64,000 nt of DNA from Sphingobium cupriresistens (GCF_004152865.1 NZ_SEOO01000016.1:1-64000), one strand, 5' to 3'; positions 33,590-42,758 are shown, numbered from the stretch's first letter. Notes: generated by a model from the letters alone, not told the origin. Program-made: numbers and translations.

Positions 33590-33759
33590 TCTTTGACCGC
33601 TTGGCTGATCGGCAGGATGGTCGGCGAGCGAGCTGATCGGCCTCGAGCGGAGGTGGGGTACTCGGGGGTTTGGTATCCCTTGCGGCCATTCTGATGAGAG
33701 CCTATATTACAGAGGCTTCATGACATCTGCGAAGGCTCCCGGCAGCGGAGACCTTTCGC

Positions 33760-34059
33760 GTGACAAAAGTCAATTTTCGTGTCGATCCGGCATTGCACGA
33801 CGCCCTGCAGCGACGGGCGTATGGAGCCAATCTCAGCCTGTCCGCCTTCATTCGCCAGGCGCTCGAACAGGCAGTCGACAATCGCAAACGATACGTCTTT
33901 TCGTCGCAAGACGAAATCCTCGCAACCTCCATCCAGATCCTCTCGATCCTGGCGACATCGGTCGGACGACGCTCGCCCGAAACGCTGGAGCAGGGGATGG
34001 CGCAGGCGCGCACTATCCTCGCCGAGCGTGGCCTCCTCGGCGAGGAGGAGGCGCAATGA
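33760..34059 (+). CDS. Ribbon-helix-helix protein, probable relaxosome accessory factor
   Basis: The 99-aa protein starts at GTG 33760. MTKVNFRVDPALHDALQRRA is the strand-plus-helix of an RHH fold, and NLSLSAFIRQALEQAVDN the second helix. Small RHH proteins just upstream of coupling-protein and relaxase genes (TrwA/TraY/MobC-like) bind oriT and regulate the operon. Its stop overlaps the coupling-protein start as ATGA. The 170-bp gap before it (33590-33759) is the best candidate place for oriT. Confidence 0.75.
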   Translation: MTKVNFRVDPALHDALQRRAYGANLSLSAFIRQALEQAVDNRKRYVFSSQDEILATSIQILSILATSVGRRSPETLEQGMAQARTILAERGLLGEEEAQ

Positions 34060-36149
34060 GCATCTTTCGCAACGACACGCTGGGCTCGTGGACACGCGGA
34101 GGGCAGGCCATCGTCCACAATGTCCGCATGACCACGCAGGTCTTTTACCAGACGCTGCTCGCGGGGCTAATCATCTGGCTGGTCGGCACCGTCTGGTATG
34201 CGTTCGAGAAGTCGAGCGAATACGAGCGCTTCGTTCTGGTCAAGCTCGCCGAAGCGATGATCAAGGTCGATGCGGCTGGTGGCACCAATGATCCGGTGCG
34301 GTTTCGTACTCCGCAAGGGCGCGATTACTGGACCTCGGCCGACTGGCTGGTCGCCTCGACCCTCGCGAAAAAGACTCTCCACGCCTTCGAGGTCTATCTG
34401 CTCCACGGTGCGCTGATTTCGGGCCTGTTCGCGCTCGTCATGCTGGGCTGGGCATGGTTCTACTTTACCCGCACGGGGAGGGGGCTCGGCTCCAACGAAT
34501 ATCTGCGCGGCGCCCGCTTCGGGACGATCCGACAGGTGAAGCGTGCGCTGTGGCGACAGACAAAGGGGCCTTTGTCGATCGGAAACGTCCCGGTGCCGGA
34601 GGCCTACGAGCCCGAACATATTCTCCTGTGCGGCGCTCCCGGAACGGGCAAGACCAACCTTATCGTCGGCATGCTTGAGGGTATCCGCAAGTCGGGAAGG
34701 CGAGCCATCGTCTATGATACGGCCGGCACTTTCGTCGAGAAGTTCTACCGGCAGGGCGCCGACATGCTGCTCAATCCGCTCGATCAGCGCACGGCGCGCT
34801 GGTCGCCGTGGGTCGATGTCCCGCGCGACTATCACTACGACCAGATCGCCGAGTCCACGATCCCCGACAAGCATGGCGATCCCTTCTGGGCCAAGGCCGC
34901 GCGCGGCACGCTGGTCGCGGTCATGCGCAAGCTCGCACGCCAGAAGCATACCTATGTTTCGGTCCTGCTGGACCGGCTGCTCCGCTCGAAGCTCAAGGAC
35001 CTCGCGGCATTCGTCTCGGGCACCGATGCGGCTGCCTTCATCAGCTCCGAAGGCGAACGGACGTCCGCCGGTATCCAGGCAGAACTCGCCTCGGTGATGC
35101 GCAGCTTCGGCTATCTGGACGATACCGAGGACGGCTTTTCGATCCGCGACTGGGTGGAAAAGGGTGCGGAAGGAAGCTGGCTCTTCATCACGGTGAAGGC
35201 CGACCAGCTTCCCTCGCTGCGTCCCTTGATCACGGTCTGGCTCGATATCGCCATCAGTGCGATCATGAGCCTGGCGCCCGATCGCGACCGGCGGCTCTAC
35301 TGCGTGATCGACGAATTGCCGACGCTGCAAAAGCTGCCGAGCCTATCGGACTTTCTCGCCCGCGCGCGTAAGTACGGCGGCTGCGGCATACTGGGTTTTC
35401 AGTCCTATCCGCAACTCGAAGCCACTTACGGAATCCAGGATGCGGCCGCGATCACCGGCTATTGCTCTACCTGGGTTGCGTTGCGGGCGAATGACACCGC
35501 GACCGCCAGGCACGTCTCTGAAAATCTCGGCCAGGTCGAGCAGGTCGAAGCGAACGAGGGCATGTCCTACGGCGTCAACGACATGCGCGACGGCGTCAAC
35601 CTGTCGCGCATGCAGGTGACGCGGCCGCTGGTGATGCCGACCGAAGTCACTAACCTGCCCAACCTCGTCGGCTTCCTGCGCTTCGGTCGCAACCTGCCCG
35701 TGGTGCGCTTCGACAGCCGGTTCAACGATGTGCCCTCCTTAGGGCCCGCGTTCATCGAACGTACGACACCCCCCGATCAGATCGACAAGGCGAAGACGCT
35801 CGTGCGCATCGCTCATGCAGAGGCGCGCGTTCGTGAAGCGATCGAACGCGAGGCGGCGCAGGCGCCTACTCCTGCCCCAGACGGCGGCGGCCAGTCTGCG
35901 CCGGAACCTTCGGACATTCCGAATGTCGCCGCCCCGCCACCGTCCCAGCCGGACCTGTTCACGCCGCCGGTTCCGCACATCGACCCGCAGCGCGTCGAAG
36001 ACATATTGCTGAACGAGGAGAGCACGGAACTTCCCGCGCCCGCTCGCATGCTCTGGACGATACTTGCGGGCAGGCAGGGAGAAATCCGCTCCGATCTCGT
36101 CCAGCATGGGCGCGGGGACGGGCCGCGTGAACCGGCGAAGCCGGCATGA
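34056..36149 (+). CDS. traD: TraD/VirD4-type conjugative coupling protein
   Basis: The protein (697 aa) has two N-terminal membrane segments (about residues 30-50 and 113-138), Walker A GAPGTGKT (193-200) and Walker B YCVIDE (415-420), followed by LPTLQKLPSLSDFLARARKY, typical of type IV coupling proteins of the TraD group. It links the relaxosome to the secretion channel and pumps DNA. The C-terminal 110 residues are Pro-rich and probably disordered. ATGA overlaps join it to the genes on both sides. Confidence 0.93.
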   Translation: MSIFRNDTLGSWTRGGQAIVHNVRMTTQVFYQTLLAGLIIWLVGTVWYAFEKSSEYERFVLVKLAEAMIKVDAAGGTNDPVRFRTPQGRDYWTSADWLVASTLAKKTLHAFEVYLLHGALISGLFALVMLGWAWFYFTRTGRGLGSNEYLRGARFGTIRQVKRALWRQTKGPLSIGNVPVPEAYEPEHILLCGAPGTGKTNLIVGMLEGIRKSGRRAIVYDTAGTFVEKFYRQGADMLLNPLDQRTARWSPWVDVPRDYHYDQIAESTIPDKHGDPFWAKAARGTLVAVMRKLARQKHTYVSVLLDRLLRSKLKDLAAFVSGTDAAAFISSEGERTSAGIQAELASVMRSFGYLDDTEDGFSIRDWVEKGAEGSWLFITVKADQLPSLRPLITVWLDIAISAIMSLAPDRDRRLYCVIDELPTLQKLPSLSDFLARARKYGGCGILGFQSYPQLEATYGIQDAAAITGYCSTWVALRANDTATARHVSENLGQVEQVEANEGMSYGVNDMRDGVNLSRMQVTRPLVMPTEVTNLPNLVGFLRFGRNLPVVRFDSRFNDVPSLGPAFIERTTPPDQIDKAKTLVRIAHAEARVREAIEREAAQAPTPAPDGGGQSAPEPSDIPNVAAPPPSQPDLFTPPVPHIDPQRVEDILLNEESTELPAPARMLWTILAGRQGEIRSDLVQHGRGDGPREPAKPA

Positions 36150-39100
36150 TCCAGCCCCAGCGCCTCCATGGCAAACCCGCCAACATCACCCGCTATTACA
36201 CAGTGGGCGATTACTACACCAAGGGCGGGAACGAACCTTCCGAATGGGCTGGGAAGCTGGCGGCCGATCTCGGTCTTTCCGGCGCCGTCGATCCGAGGGT
36301 CCTGCGAGATCTTCTCGCCGGAAAGATCGGCGACCAGCAGCTTGGACGTCACAGGGCCAACGGCGAAATCCAGCATCACCCCGGATGGGACTTCGCTGTC
36401 AACGCGCCCAAATCCGTCTCCATCATGGCGCTGGTGGTAGGCGATGAGCGTGTGCTCGCCACCCATGAGCGCGCCGTGACCGATGCTATATCGTACCTCG
36501 AGGAACAGGCGCAGCTGCGCCGGCGGGATGAAGGCAAGATCATCCATGAAACGACCGGGAGGATCCTGGTCGCGCGCTTTACCGAGCACGGCAGCCGCGA
36601 ACTCGATCCGCATCTGCACACCCACCTGGTCGTCCTCAACATGACCAATCGCGAGGACGGCGATCCAATGGTCAGCCTGGAAAGCCGGGTCATGTACGGG
36701 GAGCAGCGCGTCGCCGGACAGATCTATCGCAATGCGCTCGCATTCGGCCTGCGCGAGGCGGGCTACCGGATCGACTTCGATCCTCGCACGGGCCTTTTCG
36801 AAATGCGCGGCGTGCCGAAGGAACTGATGGAGACTTTCTCACGGCGCGCGGAGCAGATCGAGGAACATGCCCGCGAACATGGTCTGGTCGGCCAGAAGGC
36901 GCAGCGTGCGTCCTTCTATGCCACGCGCAGTGCCAAGGTGAAGATCGGCTACGATACGCTGAAGGGTCAATGGCATCAGCGGTCCGGAAAGTTTCTCGGC
37001 CCGCTCGAACAGATCGCCGCTGCCGCCCGCGAGGAGGAAGGCGGCCATCGTGCGCCTACAGACCGCATTGCGGCGAGGGCCGCGCTGTTCGGCTTGCGGC
37101 AATTGGAGACAGCGGAAGCAGTCAATGACCTCGGCGATATAATTCGCACAGGCCTTGCCGCGCATGTGGGCGAAGTGCGGCTCCAGGATATCCGCCCCGC
37201 GATCCAGAACCATGAAGCCGTGCGCAAGCTTCTCCCGACGCACGAGCAGACCGGCGACCAGATTCTGACACGCGGACGCACCAGCCGCAGATCCTGGCGA
37301 CAGGAACTCGCGCTGACCCAGCATATCGCGCTTGGACTGGGTGATGCGCACCCGATCGCGGTCAGCGGCCGTGTCCTGGCCGCGCTGGAAGGAGCCGGCC
37401 TCAATCCGGAGCAGGAGCGCGCATTGGTCGAAACCGCTCTTACCCGCGACCGCGTTACCGCGATCCATGGCGTCGCCGGCTCCGGCAAATCCACTCTTGT
37501 GAGAGTTCTTGGCGAAGCTTCCGAGCCGGGCACGACGCTGATCGCACTTGCCCCGACCTCGTCGGCCTCTGCGGAACTGGGCCAGAAAGCAGGTATATCA
37601 TCGCATACCGTAGCGGGCTTCGTCGCCCGCGGGGGGCATGGCATCACCGATCGCCACGTGCTCGTGCTTGATGAAGCCGGGCAACTCGGCAACCGGCAGG
37701 CGCGCAGGCTCCTCGAGATCAGCAGGGCGACCGGCGCAAGGCTGCTCCTTCTGGGCGACGAAAAGCAGACGGGCGCCATCGAACAGGGCAAGCCGTTCTG
37801 GCTGATGCGCCGGCTTGGACTGCCGACGGTCGAATTGACGGAAGCGGTGCGTCAGGAAACCAGATCCATCAAGACCGCAGTCGCGCAGGCGCGCGCGGGA
37901 AACTTTGCGCAGGCACTCGCGAAACTCGACGGCGTCAACACGGCGCAGGACGGCGAGAAGATGGCCGAGCAGGTCGTGGAAAGCTGGATCCGTCTCAAGC
38001 CCGGCTCGCGCGCAGGTACGAACATCCTCGTTCTCGACAACGCCACGCGGCTCGTCGTCAACAGCAAGATCCGCGAAGCTCTCAGAAGCGAAGGGGGCCT
38101 GGCCGCCGAAGAGAGCCGTCTGTCTATTCTCGCGCCGGTCGGTTTCACCGATGTCGAGAAGCACATGGCGCGTTTCTATACGACCGGGCAGGTCGTGCGC
38201 TTCGAACGCGACGTCACGCAGCTTGGCGTGGCACGCGGCGCCGATTACCGCGTCACCGGGCTGGGAAGGGATAGCAACGGACGGCAGGTCGTTCGGCTTG
38301 TCGATGAGAGCGGACGCACGATCCGTTGGGATCCGCAGAAAACGCCGGCTCGCCATATCAACGTGTTCAATCTCGAGGAACGCGACCTGAGCCAAGGCGA
38401 TCGCATCCAGTGGCGTCTCGTCAGCCGCGAGATTGATGTGCGTAATGCCGAGCGCGGCACCGTCGATAAGCTCGATGGCACGATGGCGACGATCCGCTGG
38501 GACCGGGACGGCCGAGTGCAGCAAGTGGATCTGTCCGGGTATAAGACCTGGGATCATGGCTACGCGGAAACCGTGTATTCCTCGCAGTCCAAGACCTATC
38601 CCCGAGTGTTCGTGCTTGCTCCGGTCGAATCCCCGCTAGTGAACGCGCAGAACTTCTACACCGCCATAACCCGCGCCATGTACGGCGTGAGGCTGTGGAC
38701 CAACGACGTCAAGGGACTGATCTCCAAACTGGAGCGCCATTCCGGTGAAAAGACCTCATCGCAGGAGGGGATGGGACGTATCAAGCATGACAGCGTTGGT
38801 TCCTTCGCAAGAAGACAGGATCACCGCCTCACAGGTCTCACGGCAGATCAGGAACGAGCACGCGCTGAGCGCCGCGACCGGACGCTGGAGCGGCAGCTCG
38901 ATCGCCGCGAGAGGCCACCTCGCGGACCTGCTGAGCATCTGACGGAAGGCGCGAGAAGTCTGTCTCAGGCGCTCGATCGCTTGCTTGGCGGGATCCTCGA
39001 TCATGCCCGCGTTGCGAAAGGCGGACCGGAAGCGCAACCGCCACGACAGGAAACCGCGCCCACGCATCGACCCGAACCTTACCCAGGGGTCGAACGATGA
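36146..39100 (+). CDS. traI: TraI/TrwC-family (MobF) relaxase-helicase
   Basis: At 984 aa it is a two-part MobF relaxase. The N-terminal relaxase domain has catalytic tyrosine candidates Tyr17/18 and Tyr23/24 and the metal-binding triad His156, His158 and His160 (DPHLHTH). The helicase part has Walker A GVAGSGKST (442-450) and later LVLDEAGQLGN and LLLGDEKQTGAIEQG motifs of RecD-like SF1 helicases. It nicks one strand at oriT, stays attached and unwinds the plasmid. The C-terminus is charged and shorter than in F TraI. Confidence 0.95.
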   Translation: MIQPQRLHGKPANITRYYTVGDYYTKGGNEPSEWAGKLAADLGLSGAVDPRVLRDLLAGKIGDQQLGRHRANGEIQHHPGWDFAVNAPKSVSIMALVVGDERVLATHERAVTDAISYLEEQAQLRRRDEGKIIHETTGRILVARFTEHGSRELDPHLHTHLVVLNMTNREDGDPMVSLESRVMYGEQRVAGQIYRNALAFGLREAGYRIDFDPRTGLFEMRGVPKELMETFSRRAEQIEEHAREHGLVGQKAQRASFYATRSAKVKIGYDTLKGQWHQRSGKFLGPLEQIAAAAREEEGGHRAPTDRIAARAALFGLRQLETAEAVNDLGDIIRTGLAAHVGEVRLQDIRPAIQNHEAVRKLLPTHEQTGDQILTRGRTSRRSWRQELALTQHIALGLGDAHPIAVSGRVLAALEGAGLNPEQERALVETALTRDRVTAIHGVAGSGKSTLVRVLGEASEPGTTLIALAPTSSASAELGQKAGISSHTVAGFVARGGHGITDRHVLVLDEAGQLGNRQARRLLEISRATGARLLLLGDEKQTGAIEQGKPFWLMRRLGLPTVELTEAVRQETRSIKTAVAQARAGNFAQALAKLDGVNTAQDGEKMAEQVVESWIRLKPGSRAGTNILVLDNATRLVVNSKIREALRSEGGLAAEESRLSILAPVGFTDVEKHMARFYTTGQVVRFERDVTQLGVARGADYRVTGLGRDSNGRQVVRLVDESGRTIRWDPQKTPARHINVFNLEERDLSQGDRIQWRLVSREIDVRNAERGTVDKLDGTMATIRWDRDGRVQQVDLSGYKTWDHGYAETVYSSQSKTYPRVFVLAPVESPLVNAQNFYTAITRAMYGVRLWTNDVKGLISKLERHSGEKTSSQEGMGRIKHDSVGSFARRQDHRLTGLTADQERARAERRDRTLERQLDRRERPPRGPAEHLTEGARSLSQALDRLLGGILDHARVAKGGPEAQPPRQETAPTHRPEPYPGVER

Positions 39101-39555
39101 CATCTCATTTTACGCTGATGGTCTTGACCGCCGCGGCCTTGCTCTGGCTGGCGTTTGTGGTCCGCCGTTCCCGCATACCTGTGCGGCATCGCTGGCGAAG
39201 GCGGCAGGCGCGAACCATGGCCGAGCAGCTTCGCGGCCGGGATCGTTCCCAACCGCCGCAGCTTCTCTATGCGCGCCTGCGGGCTATGGATCCACTCGCC
39301 TTCGAGGAACTGCTGCTCGAGAGTCTCGAGAGGCGAGGGCACAAGGTGACCCGGAACCATCGTTACACAGGCGATGGCGGCATCGATGGTCAGGTCGTAA
39401 TCGAGGGCGCCATCTGGCTGATTCAGGCGAAACGCTACGCGGGTACTATTCGGCCCGATCATGTCGTTGCCTTCCAGACGCTGTGCCAGTCCCGCGGATG
39501 CCGCAGCCTGTTCATTCATACGGGACGGACCGGCCTCGAAGCCGAAGGGCTGTGA
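39097..39555 (+). CDS. Mrr-like PD-(D/E)xK nuclease-domain protein, probably frameshifted
   Basis: The 152-aa frame starts with a membrane segment (about residues 6-22), then a basic stretch and an Mrr_cat-like domain: PLAFEELLLESLERRGHKVT, GDGGIDGQVV and WLIQAKRYAG (the D...QxK core), ending FIHTGRTG. Such membrane-anchored Mrr-like proteins often accompany conjugation genes; activity is unproven. The frame stops early, and the expected end of the domain lies in another frame just downstream (see next entry). It overlaps traI by ATGA. Confidence 0.7.
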   Translation: MTSHFTLMVLTAAALLWLAFVVRRSRIPVRHRWRRRQARTMAEQLRGRDRSQPPQLLYARLRAMDPLAFEELLLESLERRGHKVTRNHRYTGDGGIDGQVVIEGAIWLIQAKRYAGTIRPDHVVAFQTLCQSRGCRSLFIHTGRTGLEAEGL

Positions 39556-39686
39556 GTCACTCCGGCGCTGTCCGGATCACTTCCGGACGAGAGCTGCTGG
39601 CTCTGCTCAACGGTGAAGCGATACAAGGTCTGAGTGAAGTCATTGAACCGGCCGTTTCGATGCCAGGAAAAAGGAGAAGTGACTGA
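39553..39686 (+). pseudogene. Out-of-frame C-terminus of the Mrr-like gene
   Basis: In the frame one base back from the preceding gene, the sequence reads HSGAVRITSGRELLALLNGE up to a TGA at 39684-39686. An I-S-G-x-x-LL-x-LL ending is what I expect after FIHTGRTG in this family. Joining the two needs a one-base deletion in the DNA (or -1 slippage). No obvious slippery heptamer is present at the junction. Confidence 0.5.
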
Positions 39687-40186
39687 TGCCTCAGCATTGG
39701 CTGCTCATGCTCGCGTCTATGGTCAGCGTTGCGCTCTCGCCAGGCCAGGCGACTGCACGGTCTCGAAACATGGTAGAGGAGCGCATCATTGGTGCCTGCA
39801 TCCGCAAGGCATCGCTTGGGCACCCATGGCTCGAACGGACGCTGTGGGGCCTTCGCGATCAGGAGGCCGGTTGGCTCGGCGCGGAAGTTCGCAACAGCAA
39901 TGGTTCGCACGATCTGGGGCCACTGCAGATCAACAGTTGGTGGGTGCCTCGCATCGCGGCGAGCATGGGCAGGTCAGAAGGTCAGGTTCGTAATTGGCTG
40001 CGTTCTGATGCCTGCTTCAATGCTGAGGCAGCGCGCTGGGTGTTTTTGTCGGCGCTGAATTCGACTGGAGATTATTGGAAGGCGATAGGCGTCTATCATA
40101 GCCCGACTTTATGGCGGCAACGGCAATATTCGACCTCTGTCGCGACGCATCTTCGTGTGAGATTTGGCAAAGATGTATTTCGATGA
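39686..40186 (+). CDS. Lytic transglycosylase-like protein, exported
   Basis: The 166-aa protein has an N-terminal signal peptide (hydrophobic residues 5-20, likely cut after ATA) and an SLT-like core: LWGLRDQEAGW supplies the catalytic Glu, then GSHDLGPLQINSWW. Such VirB1-like enzymes open peptidoglycan for the transfer channel. The ATG overlaps the TGA of the frame before it. It is the last gene of the transfer run; no VirB/Trb genes follow. Confidence 0.75.
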   Translation: MPQHWLLMLASMVSVALSPGQATARSRNMVEERIIGACIRKASLGHPWLERTLWGLRDQEAGWLGAEVRNSNGSHDLGPLQINSWWVPRIAASMGRSEGQVRNWLRSDACFNAEAARWVFLSALNSTGDYWKAIGVYHSPTLWRQRQYSTSVATHLRVRFGKDVFR

Positions 40187-40330
40187 ATCATTATCTACAT
40201 GTTGCGCAATATTAAAATGTTACTTCGGATATTCAAAAACACGAACGTACGATAATTGCACTTATCACATAAGCGTAATTGACGCCTTTCTATAAGGTGG
40301 GTATGTGCATCCCGGCGGAGGGCAGGGCAT

Positions 40331-40453
40331 TTGGACACTGAAAAGACGATATTCTGGTCATGGCAGAGCGATTTTGATGGGCGCGTGACGCGTGAGGCTA
40401 TCTATGGGGTCGAACCGCACAGCTTCGACCAGATTGTCGCGCTGTCCAGATGA
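40331..40453 (+). pseudogene. N-terminal remnant of a TIR-like gene joined to the integrase
   Basis: A 40-codon frame from TTG 40331, with GGAGGGCAGGG before it, begins DTEKTIFWSWQSDFDGRVTR. The F-W-S-W-Q-S-D strand is characteristic of the start of a family of TIR-like bacterial proteins. After about residue 25 the similarity ends and the frame runs into the integrase start (ATGA at 40450). It looks like a defence-type gene cut by the integrase segment. Confidence 0.5.
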
Positions 40454-41652
40454 GCCTCCCAGCGCCCATCAGCAGCCGGCGAGGCCGACAGGCCGTCGAC
40501 CTCGCCTGGGAGGTGACCAAGCTGAACTGCCGATCGCCAATCACGATCAACGCCGAGCTGATCGCCGCCTATCAGGCGGCATCCTCGCCGCATTCCCTGC
40601 GCGCGCTTGCCAGCGACATCGAGGCGTTCGACCATTGGTGCCGCCGAAACGGGCGCGTGACCTTGCCGGCGACTCCCGAGACGGTCGCCGACTATCTCGA
40701 TGCCCGGGCAGGGCAGGGGGCGAAACCCGCCTCGCTCGGTCGCTACAAGGCGTCGATCGCCAAGATCCACCAGCTGCTCGACATCAAGGATCCCACCCAG
40801 GCCGAGCTGGTCAAGCTGCGGCTCCGCGCGATCCGCCGGGAGAAGGGCAGCACGCAAGCCCAGGCGCGGCCGCTGCGGTTCAAGGGGCCGGTGCGCAATG
40901 TCGAGCGGGACGCACCCCGGGGGCTTAATGTGCGGGGGCTGCTTGAGGCCTGCGCGGATGATTTGCCGGGACTCAGGGATCGGGCTTTGCTGTCGGTCGC
41001 CTACGACACGGGCTTGCGCGCCTCCGAGCTGGTCGCGGTCGAGGTCGAGCACATTGTGGACGCCATCGATCCCGAGGCGCGGCTGCTGACGATTTCGCGC
41101 AGCAAGGGCGATCAGGAGGGAAAGGGCGCGACCGCGTTCCTCAGCCCGCGCTCGGTGCGGGCGATCGCCGCCTGGACTGCGGCTGCCGACATCGAGGAGG
41201 GACCGCTGTTTCGCCGGGTGCAGGTGCGCCGCTACAAGGCGCGGGCCGCGGTCAAGGGGCGGCGGATCGAGACGATTTCTGGCCGCGAAAGCTGGGATCT
41301 GCGCAAGACGTTGCCGAAGTCGGCGGTGCTGGCGCGCACCGAATATGATGTGGGAGAGGGGGCGTTGCACCCGGGTTCGATCGGGCCGATCTGGCGGGCA
41401 ATGATCCGGCGCGCCTTCGACAAGGGCGCGCTGAGCGACCTCACCGCCGATGATCTGGCGCAGTTGCTCAAGGGCGTGAGCGCGCATTCGACGCGGGTGG
41501 GCTTGAACCAGGATCTGTTTGCGAGCGGCGAGGATCTGGCGGGGATCATGGATGCGCTACGCTGGAAGAGTCCCCGGATGCCGCTCGCCTATAATCGCAA
41601 TCTGGCGGCAGAGCAGGGTGCCGCCGGCCGCTTGATCGCGAAAATCGGGTGA
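40450..41652 (+). CDS. Tyrosine recombinase / integrase
   Basis: The 400-aa protein has a SAM-like core-binding domain (about residues 30-130) and a catalytic domain with Arg190 (TGLRASEL), Lys219 (a candidate), His346 and Arg349 (SAHSTR), Trp372 and nucleophile Tyr381 (LAYNRN). All main catalytic residues are present. It probably integrated the downstream stress island or belongs to a transposable integrase family. No attachment-site duplication was identified. Confidence 0.92.
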   Translation: MSLPAPISSRRGRQAVDLAWEVTKLNCRSPITINAELIAAYQAASSPHSLRALASDIEAFDHWCRRNGRVTLPATPETVADYLDARAGQGAKPASLGRYKASIAKIHQLLDIKDPTQAELVKLRLRAIRREKGSTQAQARPLRFKGPVRNVERDAPRGLNVRGLLEACADDLPGLRDRALLSVAYDTGLRASELVAVEVEHIVDAIDPEARLLTISRSKGDQEGKGATAFLSPRSVRAIAAWTAAADIEEGPLFRRVQVRRYKARAAVKGRRIETISGRESWDLRKTLPKSAVLARTEYDVGEGALHPGSIGPIWRAMIRRAFDKGALSDLTADDLAQLLKGVSAHSTRVGLNQDLFASGEDLAGIMDALRWKSPRMPLAYNRNLAAEQGAAGRLIAKIG

Positions 41653-41757
41653 TTAGATCTTGAGCTGCGCACAATTAGGTATTTGTGACGGTGTTTGAAA
41701 ATTCCGAGTGCGCCAGATCACGCGGATTAGCGTTCCAGCGAATGTCCGACGGAATCG

Positions 41758-41791
41758 GAAAAGAAAACCCGCCCGTCTTTTGACGGGCGGG
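41758..41791 (-). terminator. Leftward intrinsic terminator
   Basis: CCCGCCCGT (41768-41776), loop CTTTTG, ACGGGCGGG (41783-41791): perfect 9-bp stem. The A-rich tract at 41758-41767 becomes a T-run on the minus strand. No leftward gene lies close on its right, so it is probably a leftover from earlier sequence. Confidence 0.6.
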
Positions 41792-41959
41792 CAAGGAAAG
41801 GTGTCTACGTCTTACCGAGACTCCTTCGGGTCGCTGGCTGATGCTATGCCTTCGTGTTTCGGATTCAAGGCTAAACTAGCGGGGCTGAGCAGTTTCTCAG
41901 GCTGTGTACATCGCCGCGACCGACGACCTGGAAATATGCGCTAGCCTTGCGTTTATGCG

Positions 41960-41993
41960 CAATCATGATAGATGTATTATATATACATGATTG
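41960..41993. promoter_or_regulatory. Nested palindromes upstream of the globin-hmp genes
   Basis: CAATCATG (41960-41967) and CATGATTG (41986-41993) form an outer inverted repeat; ATGTAT (41972-41977) and ATACAT (41983-41988) form an inner one. The AT-rich ATG-YAT half-sites recall NsrR-type NO-responsive operators, and an NsrR-like gene is in the window. Confidence 0.45.
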
Positions 41994-42004
41994 GAGCGCG
42001 AGTC

Positions 42005-42451
42005 GTGGACGGTGTCTCGAAAATCAGAGAAGAAGAGCTGACTCCTTTGGTGGAGGAATTTTACGCGCGGGTCCGCGCCGACCCCGCGCTTGGGCCGATT
42101 TTCAACGATGCGATCGATGACTGGCCGGAGCATCTTGGGAAGCTGACTGCGTTCTGGTCCTCCGTCATGCTCACCAGTGGCCGATACAAGGGGCAACCGG
42201 TGCCGGCCCATTTGAAGCATAAGGCCAGGATAACGCCCGCGCTGTTCGAGCGGTGGCTCGCACTCTGGGTTCAAACGACCAATGACAGGATGACGCCCGA
42301 AGCGGCAGCGGCGCTACAAGCGAAGGCGCGGCGCATCGCCGAGAGCCTGCAACTGGCGATGTTCTTCCAACTGGAGGAACGGAGTGCTGCATCGGTCGCC
42401 AACGCGGAACGTAAGGATGCCATCGAGCGACCAGGGCAAACCCATGGCTGA
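42005..42451 (+). CDS. Truncated haemoglobin, group III-like
   Basis: The product (148 aa from GTG 42005) has the group III pattern: LTPLVEEFYARVRADPALGP, then FNDAIDDWPEHLGKLTAFWS and the haem-ligand region VPAHLKHKARIT. These bind O2/NO. I chose GTG 42005 because GGAG lies 8 bases before it and the palindromes then fall just upstream; ATG 41987 and 41972 are alternatives inside the palindrome. It overlaps the DUF1971 gene by 8 bp. Confidence 0.85.
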   Translation: MDGVSKIREEELTPLVEEFYARVRADPALGPIFNDAIDDWPEHLGKLTAFWSSVMLTSGRYKGQPVPAHLKHKARITPALFERWLALWVQTTNDRMTPEAAAALQAKARRIAESLQLAMFFQLEERSAASVANAERKDAIERPGQTHG

Positions 42452-42719
42452 AATCTTGCCTTACCGTTCCACGCCGGTGTTCAACCAGGACACTCTGCCG
42501 GCTGCCTTGCGCGCGCGACATGACACGAAGGCTGGTGTTTGGGGCGTGATCCGGGTTTTCGAGGGCGAACTCCGGCTAACCTACCTCGAGCCACCTTCGG
42601 AGATCGTCCTGACGCCTGACCAGCCTGGCTTGATTCTCCCTCAGCAACCGCATTTCGTAACGCCGACAGGGCCGATGAAGATGCAGGTGGATTTTTACGA
42701 TCACATTCCCAAGCTCTGA
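42444..42719 (+). CDS. DUF1971 (TehB/YeaR-like) protein
   Basis: This 91-aa protein has the DUF1971 layout: LPYRSTPVFNQDTLPAALRA, GVWGVIRVFEGELRLTYLEP, PGLILPQQPH and VDFYDH. It is a small cupin-like fold found near nitrate/NO-response genes and in YeaR. Its place between two globin genes fits an NO-stress role. Confidence 0.85.
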   Translation: MAEILPYRSTPVFNQDTLPAALRARHDTKAGVWGVIRVFEGELRLTYLEPPSEIVLTPDQPGLILPQQPHFVTPTGPMKMQVDFYDHIPKL

Positions 42720-42758
42720 CATTCCGGGATTTTCAACGCATTCAAAAAGGAGAAGTTG

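Larger units (their letters stand above)
41653..42004. other. Gap between integrase and the globin gene
   Basis: About 350 bp without a supported gene. It contains a leftward-oriented terminator (41758-41791) and the nested palindromes before the globin gene (41960-41993). Confidence 0.5.

Noticed and set aside
34167-35330. 387-codon minus-strand frame opposite traD
   Set aside because: Shadow of the coupling protein; no family features.
40187-40330. AT-rich stretch considered as an origin or att site
   Set aside because: No iterons, DnaA boxes or repeated core were found; it may only be promoter sequence of the truncated TIR-like gene.
41653-41767. Possible IS terminal sequence after the integrase
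   Set aside because: The text around 41690-41750 vaguely resembles insertion-sequence ends, but no mirrored copy or target duplication could be found.
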